Of a stretch of DNA of 64,000 nt, positions 1 to 9,001 are shown one piece after another. The DNA is from Pseudoalteromonas sp. NC201 (GTDB taxonomy: Bacteria > Pseudomonadota > Gammaproteobacteria > Enterobacterales > Alteromonadaceae). Both the position numbers and the translations under genes were made by a program. Under the pieces are notes generated by a model. The model did not search any database, had not been told where the DNA came from, and saw only the letters and a program-made list of their open reading frames with translations. Where the stretch lies: assembly GCF_002850255.1 (NCBI RefSeq), contig NZ_CP022522.1:3037125-3101124 (forward strand). The letters run 5' to 3'. Each line of letters opens with the position of its first letter. The stretch's first letter is position 1.

Positions 1-1
1 C

Positions 2-3000
2 GCTTCAAGCTGGGGTCTACTCGTTACTGGTAAAATGGTTAATTATTCAGACAAGAATAAAGAAGAACAATTTGGCGTGCTAAAACGCACAATTGGTCGC
101 CTTGGTGAGCCAGTTATCCGTAAATCTGTTAACTATGCAATGAAGATCATGGGTAAGCAGTTTGTAATGGGTGAAACCATTCAAGATGCTATCGATCGTG
201 CCGCTGATAAAGAACAAAAAGGTTATGTATATTCGTACGACATGCTAGGTGAAGGCGCACGTACGATGAAAGATGCAGAGCGCTACTTCCAAAGCTATAT
301 GAACGCCATTCACGCAATTGGTAAAGCAGCGAAAGGCCGTGGCCCAATAAAGAGCCCTGGTATATCTGTAAAGCTTTCAGCTATTCACCCACGCTATGAA
401 TTCACACATCGCGACCGCGTGATGGACGAGCTTGTACCTAAGCTAAAAGAACTTGCAATTGCTGCGAAAGAATACGATATCGGTTTCACGGTTGATGCGG
501 AAGAAGCGGATCGTTTGGATATCTCACTAGATGTCATCGAGGCTGTATTCTCAGACGACGCGCTTGGCGACTGGAATGGTTTTGGTCTTGCAGTGCAAGC
601 ATATCAAAAGCGTGCCATTTTCGTTGTTGAATGGGTGGCTGAACTTGCTCGTCGCGTAGGCCGTAAACTGATGGTGCGTCTAGTTAAAGGTGCTTACTGG
701 GATACAGAAATCAAAACCACTCAACAAGATGGTCTTGAGCACTTCCCTGTGTTCACCCGTAAAGCAACGACTGACGTTTCTTATAAAGCGTGTGCTATTA
801 AGCTACTAGAAGCACGTGATGCACTTTTCCCACAGTTTGCAACGCATAATGCTTACACCGCAGCAACTATCCTAGAAGTTGCCAAAGGCGACAACAAAGG
901 GTTCGAATTCCAACGTTTACACGGAATGGGTGAATCACTTTACGACCAAATCGTTGAAAACGAGGGTATTCAGTGTCGTGTGTATGCGCCAGTTGGTCAG
1001 CACGAAGACCTACTTGCTTATCTGGTACGCCGTCTACTTGAAAATGGTGCAAACTCATCATTCGTAAACGCGATTGTTGATACCACTAAGCCTGTTGAGT
1101 CACTACTTCCTGACCCTGTAGAAACACTGCAAGGCCTACGTAACCGTTACAATACGCAGATTAAACTACCTATCGAGCTTTATGGCGATGAGCGTCCAAA
1201 CTCAAAAGGTAAAGACCTAACAGACATCAACGATTTAACACCGTTTAAAGAAAACCTAGACAACTGGTTTAACGAACACCTAATCGATGAAAGCCAAGTA
1301 CCAGAAGGTCACCTTGCTGTTCGTAACCCTGCGAATCACAAACAAGTGATTGGATCTGTGCCTTTACACGATGAAGCACATATGCAAAGCGTGCTTGCCA
1401 ATGCTGATGCGGCTTTTGAAAGTTGGTCTCAAACCTCTGTTGAAGAGCGTGCAAACTTACTACGCCGCACTGCTGACATCCTTGAGCGTCACCATGACGA
1501 ACTTGTTGCTATCTGTATTAAAGAAGCAGGTAAAGTAACCCAAGACAGCATCGATGAAGTACGTGAAGCCGTTGACTTCTGTCGCTACTATGCCGCGCGT
1601 GCAGAAGAGCTTTCTAAAGATGAGCGTTTTGAAGCTCGTGGCGTGATTTTATGTATCAGCCCGTGGAACTTCCCGCTTGCAATCTTCTTAGGTCAGGTAG
1701 CTGCTGCTATCGTGACGGGTAATACCGTTATTGCAAAGCCAGCTGAACAAACCAGTATGATTGCACTGCGTTGTATCGAACTAATGCACACCGTTGGCTT
1801 ACCTGAGCACGTAGTACAACCGGTTATCGCACGTGGTAGCGAAGTGGGTAAACACATCGTGCCTGACGAGCGTATCCAAGCGGTTATGTTCACAGGTTCA
1901 ACAGAGACAGGTACGCTTATCTCACAAATTCTTGCTGAGCGTAACGATATTCAGGTTCCTCTGATCGCAGAAACCGGTGGTCAAAACTGTATGATCGTTG
2001 ACTCAACAGCTTTACCAGAGCAAGTGGTTGACGATGTTATTTCATCAGGTTTCCAAAGTGCCGGTCAACGCTGTTCAGCACTTCGTGTGTTGTTCTTACA
2101 GGAAGATGTTGCTGACGGTATCATTGAAATGATCCAAGGTGCACTTAAAGAGCTACATATCGGCGACCCATCGCTACTATCTACAGACGTAGGCCCAGTA
2201 ATCGACGAAAAAGCGCTGACCACTTTGACTAAGCACGTTGATTACATGAAGTCGAACGGTAAGCTACTATTCGAAGCTAAGATCCCTGATAACAGTGAGA
2301 ACGGCGCTTACTTCTTCGCTCCGCGCCTATATGAGATTTCTGATCTATCCGTGCTTAAGCGTGAAGTATTCGGTCCGGTAGTTCACGTTGTACGCTTCAA
2401 AGCAGATCAACTTGATAATGTGATCGACCAAATCAATGGTACGGGCTACGGTCTAACGATGGGCGTTCATTCACGTATCGAAGAGCGCTGCGAATACCTA
2501 GCTAAGATGTCGCGTGCGGGTAACGTATACGTGAACCGTAACATGATTGGTGCGATCGTTGGTGTACAGCCATTTGGTGGTCGTGGCCTATCTGGTACAG
2601 GTCCAAAAGCAGGTGGTCCAAACTACTTAGTTCGCCTTGTGAAAGAAAAAGCGTCACCAGACAACGTACAAATGACAGATCTGACGCCTGATGAGCTAGA
2701 GATCCACCACTTCCCAGGTGCCGTTGAGCAAGTTAAAAAACTGATGCAAAACTCTAAGCGTGATGAGAAGATCTGGCGTCGTACTGCGCTTAATGACCGT
2801 GTTTCGGCAGTGCGTCAGCTACTTGCTAAAGTGGCAACAGTAGACATCATTGATGAGCTGGCGGATGATTTGTCATTAACGCTTTCTGATGCGCGTGCTC
2901 AGCTAAACCGCTTAGAAAAGCGTATGCGTACTTACACAACGCTACCAGGACCAACTGGTGAATCGAACACGCTGCACTTAGAAGCGCGTGGTTGTGTAGT

Positions 3001-3427
3001 GGTATATGCCGATAAGAGTACGTCGTTCAACTTCTGGGCGATTTCAATTATCACAGCACTTGCTGCCGGTAACACAGTGATCACAGTAGCCTCTGACTTA
3101 TTCTACGAAGAAGCATTGGCATTTAGAGATAAGTTCATCTCAACTGGCGTTGCCGAAGGCGTATTCCAAGTAGCGAAGCAAAACCAGCTACAAGCGATTT
3201 TGGCACACCCTCACCTTGCAGGTGCTGTTGTGGCTGCGCGCTCTTCACGCCTTGGTTACTTCTCACAGCAACTTGCAGAGCGTAAAGGTGCTATCCTGCC
3301 GGTGATCAGTGCAGAGTACTACGATACGCTTATCAATCGTCTAGTGACTGAGAAAACCATCAGTATCGATACCACAGCTTCTGGTGGTAACACTTCACTG
3401 ATGACGCTTGTTGAAGACGAAGAGTAA
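2..3427 (+). CDS. putA: Bifunctional proline dehydrogenase / glutamate-semialdehyde dehydrogenase PutA (5' end outside window)
   Basis: PutA oxidises proline to glutamate in two steps: an FAD-dependent proline dehydrogenase, then an NAD-dependent aldehyde dehydrogenase. The frame is open to the window edge, and the residues before the first visible Met (SSWGLLVTGK) match internal PutA sequence, so position 35 is not the start and roughly a hundred or more N-terminal residues are missing. Visible regions, numbered from the Met at 35: proline dehydrogenase barrel at about 50-350 (VKGAYWD, RRLLENGANSSF), aldehyde dehydrogenase at about 430-890 with the catalytic Cys in AGQRCSALR (codon at 2072), and a C-terminal domain resembling a second aldehyde dehydrogenase fold, as in the long PutA types. 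Whether this protein has the N-terminal DNA-binding domain cannot be seen here. Confidence 0.97.
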   Translation, partial: ASSWGLLVTGKMVNYSDKNKEEQFGVLKRTIGRLGEPVIRKSVNYAMKIMGKQFVMGETIQDAIDRAADKEQKGYVYSYDMLGEGARTMKDAERYFQSYMNAIHAIGKAAKGRGPIKSPGISVKLSAIHPRYEFTHRDRVMDELVPKLKELAIAAKEYDIGFTVDAEEADRLDISLDVIEAVFSDDALGDWNGFGLAVQAYQKRAIFVVEWVAELARRVGRKLMVRLVKGAYWDTEIKTTQQDGLEHFPVFTRKATTDVSYKACAIKLLEARDALFPQFATHNAYTAATILEVAKGDNKGFEFQRLHGMGESLYDQIVENEGIQCRVYAPVGQHEDLLAYLVRRLLENGANSSFVNAIVDTTKPVESLLPDPVETLQGLRNRYNTQIKLPIELYGDERPNSKGKDLTDINDLTPFKENLDNWFNEHLIDESQVPEGHLAVRNPANHKQVIGSVPLHDEAHMQSVLANADAAFESWSQTSVEERANLLRRTADILERHHDELVAICIKEAGKVTQDSIDEVREAVDFCRYYAARAEELSKDERFEARGVILCISPWNFPLAIFLGQVAAAIVTGNTVIAKPAEQTSMIALRCIELMHTVGLPEHVVQPVIARGSEVGKHIVPDERIQAVMFTGSTETGTLISQILAERNDIQVPLIAETGGQNCMIVDSTALPEQVVDDVISSGFQSAGQRCSALRVLFLQEDVADGIIEMIQGALKELHIGDPSLLSTDVGPVIDEKALTTLTKHVDYMKSNGKLLFEAKIPDNSENGAYFFAPRLYEISDLSVLKREVFGPVVHVVRFKADQLDNVIDQINGTGYGLTMGVHSRIEERCEYLAKMSRAGNVYVNRNMIGAIVGVQPFGGRGLSGTGPKAGGPNYLVRLVKEKASPDNVQMTDLTPDELEIHHFPGAVEQVKKLMQNSKRDEKIWRRTALNDRVSAVRQLLAKVATVDIIDELADDLSLTLSDARAQLNRLEKRMRTYTTLPGPTGESNTLHLEARGCVVVYADKSTSFNFWAISIITALAAGNTVITVASDLFYEEALAFRDKFISTGVAEGVFQVAKQNQLQAILAHPHLAGAVVAARSSRLGYFSQQLAERKGAILPVISAEYYDTLINRLVTEKTISIDTTASGGNTSLMTLVEDEE

Positions 3428-3436
3428 GAGAATATA

Positions 3437-3495
3437 AATCGCTATGCTAGACATAGCGGTTTTATCGAACAAAGCCAGCGTAAGCTGGCTTTTTT
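3437..3495 (+). terminator. Two tandem hairpins ending putA
   Basis: The first hairpin pairs CGCTATG (3440-3446) with CATAGCG (3452-3458). The second pairs GCCAGC (3474-3479) with GCTGGC (3484-3489) and is followed by six Ts, a standard intrinsic terminator. A-runs ahead of the second stem could make it work in both directions. The rest of the gap to 3730 is A/T-rich with no supported gene. Confidence 0.85.
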
Positions 3496-3730
3496 ATAGT
3501 AAAAATCAGGGCTAACTACCATACACAATAGCAACTTTAAAAATTGCTCAACTCAGAGGAAACAGCCACAATACAAAAAAGATGATTTAATCACGGTGAA
3601 AAGACCACTAATATTGTTGCTCTGCATAATAATGTTAGAATTTCAAAGTATAAAATAACCACAATAATACCAATTTCATGCATGTTGGCTATTCACAAAA
3701 ACGATATAAAAACCAATAACGAAAAGAAAA

Positions 3731-4366
3731 ATGTTAAACCTTGAATACTTATTCTCATTTTTAATTGCTAGCACGGTGATTGCCGTAGCTCCAGGTCCAT
3801 CTAATGCATTTTTAATGGCGCAGACCTTTACTAATGGCCGCGTAGCTGGCATGCAAAGCGCATTAGGCTTTGCGCTCGGAGGGGTGATCCACACACTCTT
3901 TGCCGTTGTTGGCTTGTCGGCACTCCTAAAAGCCTCAGAGACCGCCTATACCACAGTGCAATATCTCGGCGCAGCCTACTTAGCTTATCTAGGTGTAATG
4001 ACTATCAAAGAAACGCTTGGAAAAGCGCAGATAGCTTGCGAGGAAAAACCGCACGTGAGCACCAAAAAGCCTAAAAGCGTGATGTTCCAAGCAATGATGA
4101 CGGAAGTCTTAAATCCCAAAGTCGCCCTGTTTTTTATTGCATTTATTCCTCAGTTTGTCGATAGTAGCTTGGCGACCTCGACAACGATGCAACTGGCTAT
4201 GTTTGGCTTACTTTATCCTATTTTAGCTTTTCCCATCGACTGCATGTACATCTACGGTGGTGATAAAATCGCGGGCTATTTTAGGCAGCATCCAGCAGCG
4301 CCGGTGTGGATTGATCGAATTTCAGGCTTAATTTTTATCGCATTGGCAGTCAATTTATTACTCTAA
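3731..4366 (+). CDS. LysE/RhtB-family amino-acid exporter
   Basis: This 211-residue inner-membrane protein belongs to the LysE/RhtB translocator family, which exports amino acids such as lysine, homoserine or threonine. The family signature is near the N terminus (APGPSN, Pro21-Gly22-Pro23), inside the first of about six hydrophobic segments. The loop after the second or third segment is charged (KAQIACEEKP), and the length is typical. The substrate cannot be read from the sequence. The ribosome site (AAAAGAAAA) is weak. It lies 16 bases upstream of mgsA on the same strand, so the two are probably cotranscribed, although no functional link is known. Confidence 0.88.
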   Translation: MLNLEYLFSFLIASTVIAVAPGPSNAFLMAQTFTNGRVAGMQSALGFALGGVIHTLFAVVGLSALLKASETAYTTVQYLGAAYLAYLGVMTIKETLGKAQIACEEKPHVSTKKPKSVMFQAMMTEVLNPKVALFFIAFIPQFVDSSLATSTTMQLAMFGLLYPILAFPIDCMYIYGGDKIAGYFRQHPAAPVWIDRISGLIFIALAVNLLL

Positions 4367-4382
4367 ACAGGGAGCAGCACAC

Positions 4383-4841
4383 ATGCAAAAACGTTCACAG
4401 CCACTACCAGCAAAAAAGCATATTGCTTTAGTTGCACACGATGGCATGAAACCAGCCCTACTTGAGTGGTGTCAGACTCACTTAGATAGCCTTAAGCAGC
4501 ACAAGCTTTACGCCACGGGCACAACGGGTAATCTGATAGAAAAGCATACTGGTTTAGAAGTCACCAAACTATTTAGTGGGCCAATGGGTGGCGACCAGCA
4601 AATTGGTGCCAAAATCGCGGAGCAAGATGTTCATGTCTTGATTTTCTTTTGGGATCCGCTTGCGTCACAGCCTCACGATCCGGATGTAAAAGCACTGTTG
4701 AGACTCGCTGCTGTTTGGAATATTCCCGTCGCCTGTAATGAAGCAACGGCAGATTTACTGATGGCGTGCGATAAAATGAACCAGCCAATCGCAAGGCATT
4801 TACCTGATTATGAGCAGTACCTTGCTAGTCGCTTAGATTGA
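4383..4841 (+). CDS. mgsA: Methylglyoxal synthase MgsA
   Basis: MgsA converts dihydroxyacetone phosphate to methylglyoxal and phosphate, a bypass that relieves sugar-phosphate build-up. The 152-residue protein has the family landmarks: IALVAHDGMK near residue 14, the phosphate-binding LYATGTTG at 42-49, and GPMGGDQQIG with the catalytic Asp at position 71, the same number as in E. coli. FFWDPLASQPHDPD is also typical. The start has a good ribosome site (CAGGGAGC). It follows the LysE-type exporter closely and converges on yegD. Confidence 0.97.
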   Translation: MQKRSQPLPAKKHIALVAHDGMKPALLEWCQTHLDSLKQHKLYATGTTGNLIEKHTGLEVTKLFSGPMGGDQQIGAKIAEQDVHVLIFFWDPLASQPHDPDVKALLRLAAVWNIPVACNEATADLLMACDKMNQPIARHLPDYEQYLASRLD

Positions 4842-4858
4842 TAAAATAGATGAGTATG

Positions 4859-4889
4859 GAAGCGGTTTGTGACCGCTTCTTTGATTTTG
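4859..4889. terminator. Terminator between convergent mgsA and yegD
   Basis: GAAGCGGT (4859-4866) pairs perfectly with ACCGCTTC (4872-4879) over a five-base loop, followed by a T-rich run on the plus strand. It ends mgsA and may also serve yegD from the other side. Confidence 0.75.
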
Positions 4890-4896
4890 ACTTCGA

Positions 4897-6255
4897 TTAT
4901 TTAAATATTTTATCCGCCCACTTAGTCAAGCCTGCAGTAACACTACCAAAGTTATCCCCGTTCACCATTTCAATATCACCAATTTGCTGTGCAAGCGTTG
5001 CCTTGAGTAACGGTGATTGCGCGCTACCGCCAGTCAGATAAATTACATCGGGTTTTGAGCCCGCTTGATGAATGGCTTCTTTCGCAAGCATGCCCATCTG
5101 TTCTAAGTTCGACATGACCGACTCGGCAAAATCTTGCTGCGTAAATTCAGAGGCTAGCTGTGGTTCAATAAAACCAAGATCGGCATTAAACTTTGCTTGC
5201 TCAGAGAGTGCAATCTTGCCGAGTTCACCTTCACGAACCACCTGATGGGTAAGTTTGTTCTGTTGAATATGAAGTAAACGCGCCAGCTTTTGCGGCTCAG
5301 CGACATCTCGCAACATGCTTTGCAATTCTCGCGCTAATTTATCGCTGTAGAAGTCTAGTTGAGACTGAATATCATTGATTTTACATGCCTGCCAATAGAG
5401 TTGACTAGGCATCGGCAAACCTGAGCTCATGTTAGATCCGAGACCACATAACGGCATTAATTGGTGATAAGCTAGCGCAATATCTAAGTCGTTACCGCCG
5501 ATACGTTTGCCTGTATGCGCTAAAAAGTCTTGCTGGCGTTGTGTGTTATTGCGATAGCTTGGCCCCATTCGGACAAACGAACAATCGCTAGTACCACCGC
5601 CGATATCAACCACCAGCACAAGTTTATCTTGTTGAAGACGGCTTTCGTACTCAATTCCCGCTGCGAGCGGTTCGAAGAGAAAATCCACTTCCTTAAACCC
5701 AGCTCTTTTTGCAGCGGAGGTAAGAATATTAACCGCTTGTTGATTGCTTTCCTCTCCACCGATGGACTGAAAATTAACAGGTCGACCAATCACAGTGTCG
5801 GTAATGGACTGTTGCAGCTGCGACTCAGCACGACGCTTAATCTCCACCATCATCGCCGCAGCGATATCTTCAAAGAAGGCGATTTGTTGAGGTTTAAGTC
5901 CAACCGCCCCAAAGAAGGACTTGGGTGATTTTACAAAAAAACCTTCTTCGGGAAATTCGATATACTCAGAAATTGCCGCTTGACCAAAAAAGACGCCCGC
6001 TTCATGTGCTTCTAAATCAAGATCGCGCTTAGCTTGCTGTGCTACCGTTAGCAGCCCTTGGCGAGACTGCGTGTAGACTGGATCTGGCTCATTGAGATGA
6101 CGATTAACAAATGCAGGAATTAACGCATTGTGCATCGCATACATAGTCGAAGGCAGGTAATATTTATCTTGCTCGAGATGCAGTAAGTCCACTTCACCAT
6201 TTTGCATGACACCCATCGCACAATTAGAACTTCCGTAATCAAACCCGACTTTCAT
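4897..6255 (-). CDS. yegD: Hsp70-family chaperone-like protein YegD
   Basis: This is a 452-residue actin/Hsp70-fold ATPase of the YegD family, close in length to the E. coli protein. Nucleotide-binding landmarks are DYGSSNCAMG at residues 6-15 (phosphate 1), VVDIGGGTSDCS near 213 (phosphate 2) and YLTGGSAQSPLL near 405 (adenosine motif). It lacks the long substrate-binding domain of DnaK, as is usual for YegD, whose cellular role remains poorly defined. The start is supported by GAGG six bases upstream. Its first codons and upstream region have been duplicated twice downstream towards the GGDEF gene (see the repeat at 6241-6708). Confidence 0.93.
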   Translation of the reverse strand: MKVGFDYGSSNCAMGVMQNGEVDLLHLEQDKYYLPSTMYAMHNALIPAFVNRHLNEPDPVYTQSRQGLLTVAQQAKRDLDLEAHEAGVFFGQAAISEYIEFPEEGFFVKSPKSFFGAVGLKPQQIAFFEDIAAAMMVEIKRRAESQLQQSITDTVIGRPVNFQSIGGEESNQQAVNILTSAAKRAGFKEVDFLFEPLAAGIEYESRLQQDKLVLVVDIGGGTSDCSFVRMGPSYRNNTQRQQDFLAHTGKRIGGNDLDIALAYHQLMPLCGLGSNMSSGLPMPSQLYWQACKINDIQSQLDFYSDKLARELQSMLRDVAEPQKLARLLHIQQNKLTHQVVREGELGKIALSEQAKFNADLGFIEPQLASEFTQQDFAESVMSNLEQMGMLAKEAIHQAGSKPDVIYLTGGSAQSPLLKATLAQQIGDIEMVNGDNFGSVTAGLTKWADKIFK

Positions 6256-6323
6256 TCTCTACCTCAAACTGCTGAAAAGTCGCGAAGTGTATCATGGTTG
6301 TCGTTATTATCAGATGAATTTAT

Positions 6324-6393
6324 CTAGGTTCCAGCACCATTAATAGGCTTATTGCGAGGAGCATAGCGGAATAAGCCTGTTGGATCTCAGTCT
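6324..6393 (-). pseudogene. Remnant of GGDEF-gene 3' end (copy 1)
   Basis: This stretch, including the stop codon (CTA at 6324-6326 on the plus strand), resembles the genuine GGDEF gene end beginning at 6702. It lacks about 30 bases between two ATAGCG repeats that are both present in the genuine gene near 6740 and 6775, so the loss probably came from recombination or slippage between those short repeats. It ends abruptly where the next yegD remnant begins. Confidence 0.8.
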
Positions 6394-6460
6394 CCACCAT
6401 TTTGCATAACACACTAGACATAGCACAATGAGGGCTTAGTTAATCAAACCCGACTTTCAT
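6394..6460 (-). pseudogene. Remnant of yegD 5' end (copy 2)
   Basis: This resembles the first 20 or so codons of yegD, read leftward from an ATG at 6460-6458. The first six codons match (MKVGFD) and the seventh is a stop (TAA). Several substitutions, such as ATAACACACTAG, are shared with copy 3 and absent from the functional gene, which suggests that one remnant was copied from the other. Confidence 0.8.
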
Positions 6461-6528
6461 TCTCTACCTCAAACTGCTGAAAAGTCGCGAAGTGTATCAT
6501 GGTTGTCGTTATTGTCAGATGAATTTAT

Positions 6529-6633
6529 CTAGGTTCTCACATCTTTAATAGGCTTATCGTGGAATGATACCATTGTGCATAACACACTAGGCATACCACA
6601 ATGAGAGCTTAGGTAATCAAACCCGACTTTCAT
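6529..6633 (-). pseudogene. Chimeric 34-codon ORF: yegD start joined to GGDEF-gene tail
   Basis: Reading leftward from the third yegD-like ATG (6633-6631), the frame stays open for 34 codons. It begins MKVGFDY as in yegD and ends FHDKPIKDVRT, almost the C terminus of the neighbouring GGDEF protein (FHDKPIKDVGT). It arose where the yegD 5' remnant meets the GGDEF 3' remnant. Its ribosome site is weaker than that of yegD (GAGTTAG for GAGGTAG). Translation is possible but unproven, and it is best treated as duplication debris. Confidence 0.5.
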
Positions 6634-6701
6634 TCTCTAACTCAAACTGCTGAAAAGTCGCGAAGTGTATTATGGTTGTCGTTATTGTCAGATGAATTTA
6701 T

Positions 6702-7733
6702 CTAGGTTCCCACATCCTTAATTGGCTTGTCGTGGAAAGCATAGCGCACACTGTCAGATTGCTTGGCTTGATACATAGCGGAATCTGCCTGTTGGATCCC
6801 AGTCTCGATGTCGACGTTATTAAACAGACTGACACCGATACTAATCCGACAACTTAGTTTATTGCCTTCAAAGAGATATGGTTTATCTACCTTGTTGATT
6901 ATTTGCTGGCAGATCCCAACCACATGAGATTCGGCTTGAGGCTGTTGTGGAGATAAATGAGTAATTAAAATCACAAACTCATCACCTCCCCAACGGATCA
7001 CCACATCATCCTCACGTACGCTAGCACTCAAACGCTGAGCAACCGCCTTGAGTAACTGATCCCCCACATGGTGACCATGCAAGTCATTTACTTTTTTAAA
7101 ATCGTCAAGGTCCAAAAACAAGATTGCGCTGTAACTACCAAACAGCTGCCCAGCATGGAGTTGCTCCATCAACCCATGTTGGAGAACATGGCGATTTGGT
7201 AATTCGGTTAATTGATCATGATACGCCAGCTTCTCGGCTTCAAGATACTCCAACTTACGATCATTGATATCCCGAGATAACACGATAAAACGTGTTTCAG
7301 CATGATTATCGCTTGCAGTCACAATCTTACGGGCGATAGAGACTTCAAACCAACGCTCGCCAACAGGCGTAGACAAGTGAATATGGCTGCCGTGTGAATA
7401 GCCGTTAACTTTTGCTTCCTGTAATGCCCGCATCACTATTTTAGCGGCTTGCTCTGGCATCACTTCAGTCACCGTATGGCCAATCAATTGTTCTGCAGGC
7501 GCGACTAACAACTCAGGGCGGAGTATTCTGGCGTCCCAGTGTCGCCCCTCTTCGTCTAGTTCAAACATCAAGTCCGGCATCGCACTTAATGTCGACGCCA
7601 ATTCCTCATAGCTCGGTTGCGCCAAAGCTTGAGTGCGGGCCATACGACGATCCTTGACCATGAGGCGTTGCAACATCCTGTTCCATAATTCTATAAACTT
7701 GAACTTTGCAATTTGAAACATGCCAATGAACAC
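6702..7733 (-). CDS. PAS-GGDEF diguanylate cyclase
   Basis: This is a 343-residue, apparently cytoplasmic, signalling protein. A PAS-like sensor domain covers about residues 45-155 (MPDLMFELDEEG, RFIVLSRDINDRK). A GGDEF domain follows from about 165 with the intact active-site motif RWGGDEF near 245-250 and LFLDLDDFKKVND ahead of it, so it should make cyclic di-GMP from two GTP. No inhibitory RxxD motif was seen in the usual place five residues before GGDEF (the sequence there is REDDVVIRW). There is no signal peptide. The 3' end has been copied twice downstream. It is divergent from the Spo0M-like gene across about 190 bases. Confidence 0.92.
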   Translation of the reverse strand: MFIGMFQIAKFKFIELWNRMLQRLMVKDRRMARTQALAQPSYEELASTLSAMPDLMFELDEEGRHWDARILRPELLVAPAEQLIGHTVTEVMPEQAAKIVMRALQEAKVNGYSHGSHIHLSTPVGERWFEVSIARKIVTASDNHAETRFIVLSRDINDRKLEYLEAEKLAYHDQLTELPNRHVLQHGLMEQLHAGQLFGSYSAILFLDLDDFKKVNDLHGHHVGDQLLKAVAQRLSASVREDDVVIRWGGDEFVILITHLSPQQPQAESHVVGICQQIINKVDKPYLFEGNKLSCRISIGVSLFNNVDIETGIQQADSAMYQAKQSDSVRYAFHDKPIKDVGT

Positions 7734-7848
7734 AGCTCATCTACGGCTATCGTTATAAAATAATATACCAATTTTACGAATAATGACCAATTACCGACTG
7801 CATCAAAGAAAATATTTTCAAGTCATTGGCTTCGAAAGAGAAAAGCAA

Positions 7849-7876
7849 TTGACGAATAGATAATAATTCCTATAAT
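7849..7876 (+). promoter_or_regulatory. Sigma-70 promoter of the Spo0M-like gene
   Basis: TTGACG (7849-7854) and a consensus TATAAT (7871-7876) are separated by 16 bases. Just downstream, TTCCATGATGGAA (7892-7904) is a 13-base palindrome with an unpaired centre that could be an operator; this last point is inference. Confidence 0.7.
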
Positions 7877-7929
7877 CGACACAGCAGCGCTTTCCATGAT
7901 GGAAGGTCACAAGATATATAAGGATGACT

Positions 7930-8712
7930 ATGTCTTTTTTCAAAAAAGCCCTTGGCGCAGTCGGTATCGGTGCAGCAAAAGTAGATACCATTTTAGAGAC
8001 CCATCACGCCTCTCCTGGCGAAGAAATTTCTGGAACGGTTAAAATCATCGGTGGCAAAGTTGCTCAAGAGATCAACAAAATAGATCTTAACGTAATGTGT
8101 AACTACACGGTTGAAAGAGAAGACAGTGAAGGTGAAACAACGACCATCACTAAAAACCACACCCTTGCTAAATTTCAAATCAACGAACGATTTACTATCG
8201 AACCCGGTGATGAAAAGCACATTCCATTTGCGCTTGACCTCGCTGAAGAAACCCCGCTTACCGTTGGACAATCCAAAACTTGGATTGCTACCAACCTTGA
8301 TATTGATATGGCGCTCGACAAGTCAGATAGGGACTATTTACACATAGTACCTACCGAGCTACAACAAGCGGCTATCGATGCGATGGAAGCGCTTGGCTTT
8401 AAACTCTATGAATCAGACTGTGAAGGTATTGATGAAGTATCTTTCTCACGCCTCCCATTCGTACAAGAGCTAGAGTTTAAAACGATCACAGGTGACTTCC
8501 ATGGTCGCTTTGATGAAGTGGAAGTGGTTTTCTTTAATCGCGGTGAGCAACTAGAAATTATCTTTGAGATTGACCGCAAAGCGCGAGGCTTTAAAGGCTT
8601 CTTTGCGGAGGCGCTAGACCTTGATGAATCAAAAGCCAGATTGCTGATAGATGAAACTGATTTAGAAGACCTAGAAGATGCTATTTATGACATTCTAGAG
8701 GCAAATTGCTAA
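7930..8712 (+). CDS. Spo0M-like arrestin-fold protein
   Basis: A 260-residue protein resembling the SpoOM/Spo0M family (arrestin-like beta-sandwich, named from a Bacillus sporulation-control protein). Family features are SFFKKALGAVGIGAAKVDT at the N terminus, HHASPGEEISGTV, and the central EPGDEKHIPFALDL. The C-terminal half is acidic. No signal peptide or membrane segment is seen, so it is probably cytosolic. An ATG two codons earlier (7924) sits almost on top of AAGGA, whereas the ATG at 7930 has it about six bases upstream, so the later one is chosen. It is upstream of the lipoprotein-DUF350-PspA cluster. Its molecular function is unknown; membership of the cluster is inferred from position. 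Confidence 0.85.
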   Translation: MSFFKKALGAVGIGAAKVDTILETHHASPGEEISGTVKIIGGKVAQEINKIDLNVMCNYTVEREDSEGETTTITKNHTLAKFQINERFTIEPGDEKHIPFALDLAEETPLTVGQSKTWIATNLDIDMALDKSDRDYLHIVPTELQQAAIDAMEALGFKLYESDCEGIDEVSFSRLPFVQELEFKTITGDFHGRFDEVEVVFFNRGEQLEIIFEIDRKARGFKGFFAEALDLDESKARLLIDETDLEDLEDAIYDILEANC

Positions 8713-8763
8713 GGTATATTAACCTTGTAGTATCGATAGATTTATATTGATGCTTTGGTGATC

Positions 8764-8785
8764 GTTGCATTCATACGAATGCAAC
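8764..8785. terminator. Stem-loop after the Spo0M-like gene
   Basis: GTTGCATTC (8764-8772) pairs perfectly with GAATGCAAC (8777-8785) over a four-base loop. The following TTCTATAT is only moderately T-rich, so termination is probable but not certain. It suggests the next gene has its own promoter somewhere in 8786-9001. Confidence 0.5.
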
Positions 8786-9001
8786 TTCTATATGAACAAA
8801 CTCTATTATTATCCCAGTTCACCTAACGCTATGGTTTATATTAATACAAATGTTAAGGTGTATAGATAATAACTCTCTAGACTGATTTATTGTTACAATT
8901 TAAGCCCATTTAACATGCCAATCACGGCACGTTTGAGTTGACTTAAGCTCAATAAAACAGCACATTTAAATGAACGGTCAAGGTAGATTAGGTGACAATG
9001 A

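Larger units (their letters stand above)
6241..6708. repeat. Three direct copies of the yegD/GGDEF junction
   Basis: A block of about 90 bases occurs at 6241-6330, 6446-6535 and 6619-6708. The copies align without insertions or deletions and differ at only a few bases. Each holds the yegD start codon, its GAGG or GAGT ribosome site, its upstream region, and the stop codon with the last bases of the GGDEF gene. Between the blocks lie decayed gene ends. The repeat distances are 205 and 173 bases. The layout is that of a tandem duplication of [yegD 5' end - spacer - GGDEF 3' end], later eroded by deletions. It fills the whole gap of about 450 bases between the two genes. Confidence 0.93.

Noticed and set aside
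3731..3742. putA-LysE gap as a location for a missing regulator
   Set aside because: The 303-base gap has hairpins and A/T-rich sequence but no frame of useful length on either strand apart from shadows of the LysE gene.
5530..5928. 132-codon plus-strand frame opposite yegD
   Set aside because: It lies entirely opposite a well-supported gene, has no recognisable family and no upstream ribosome site.
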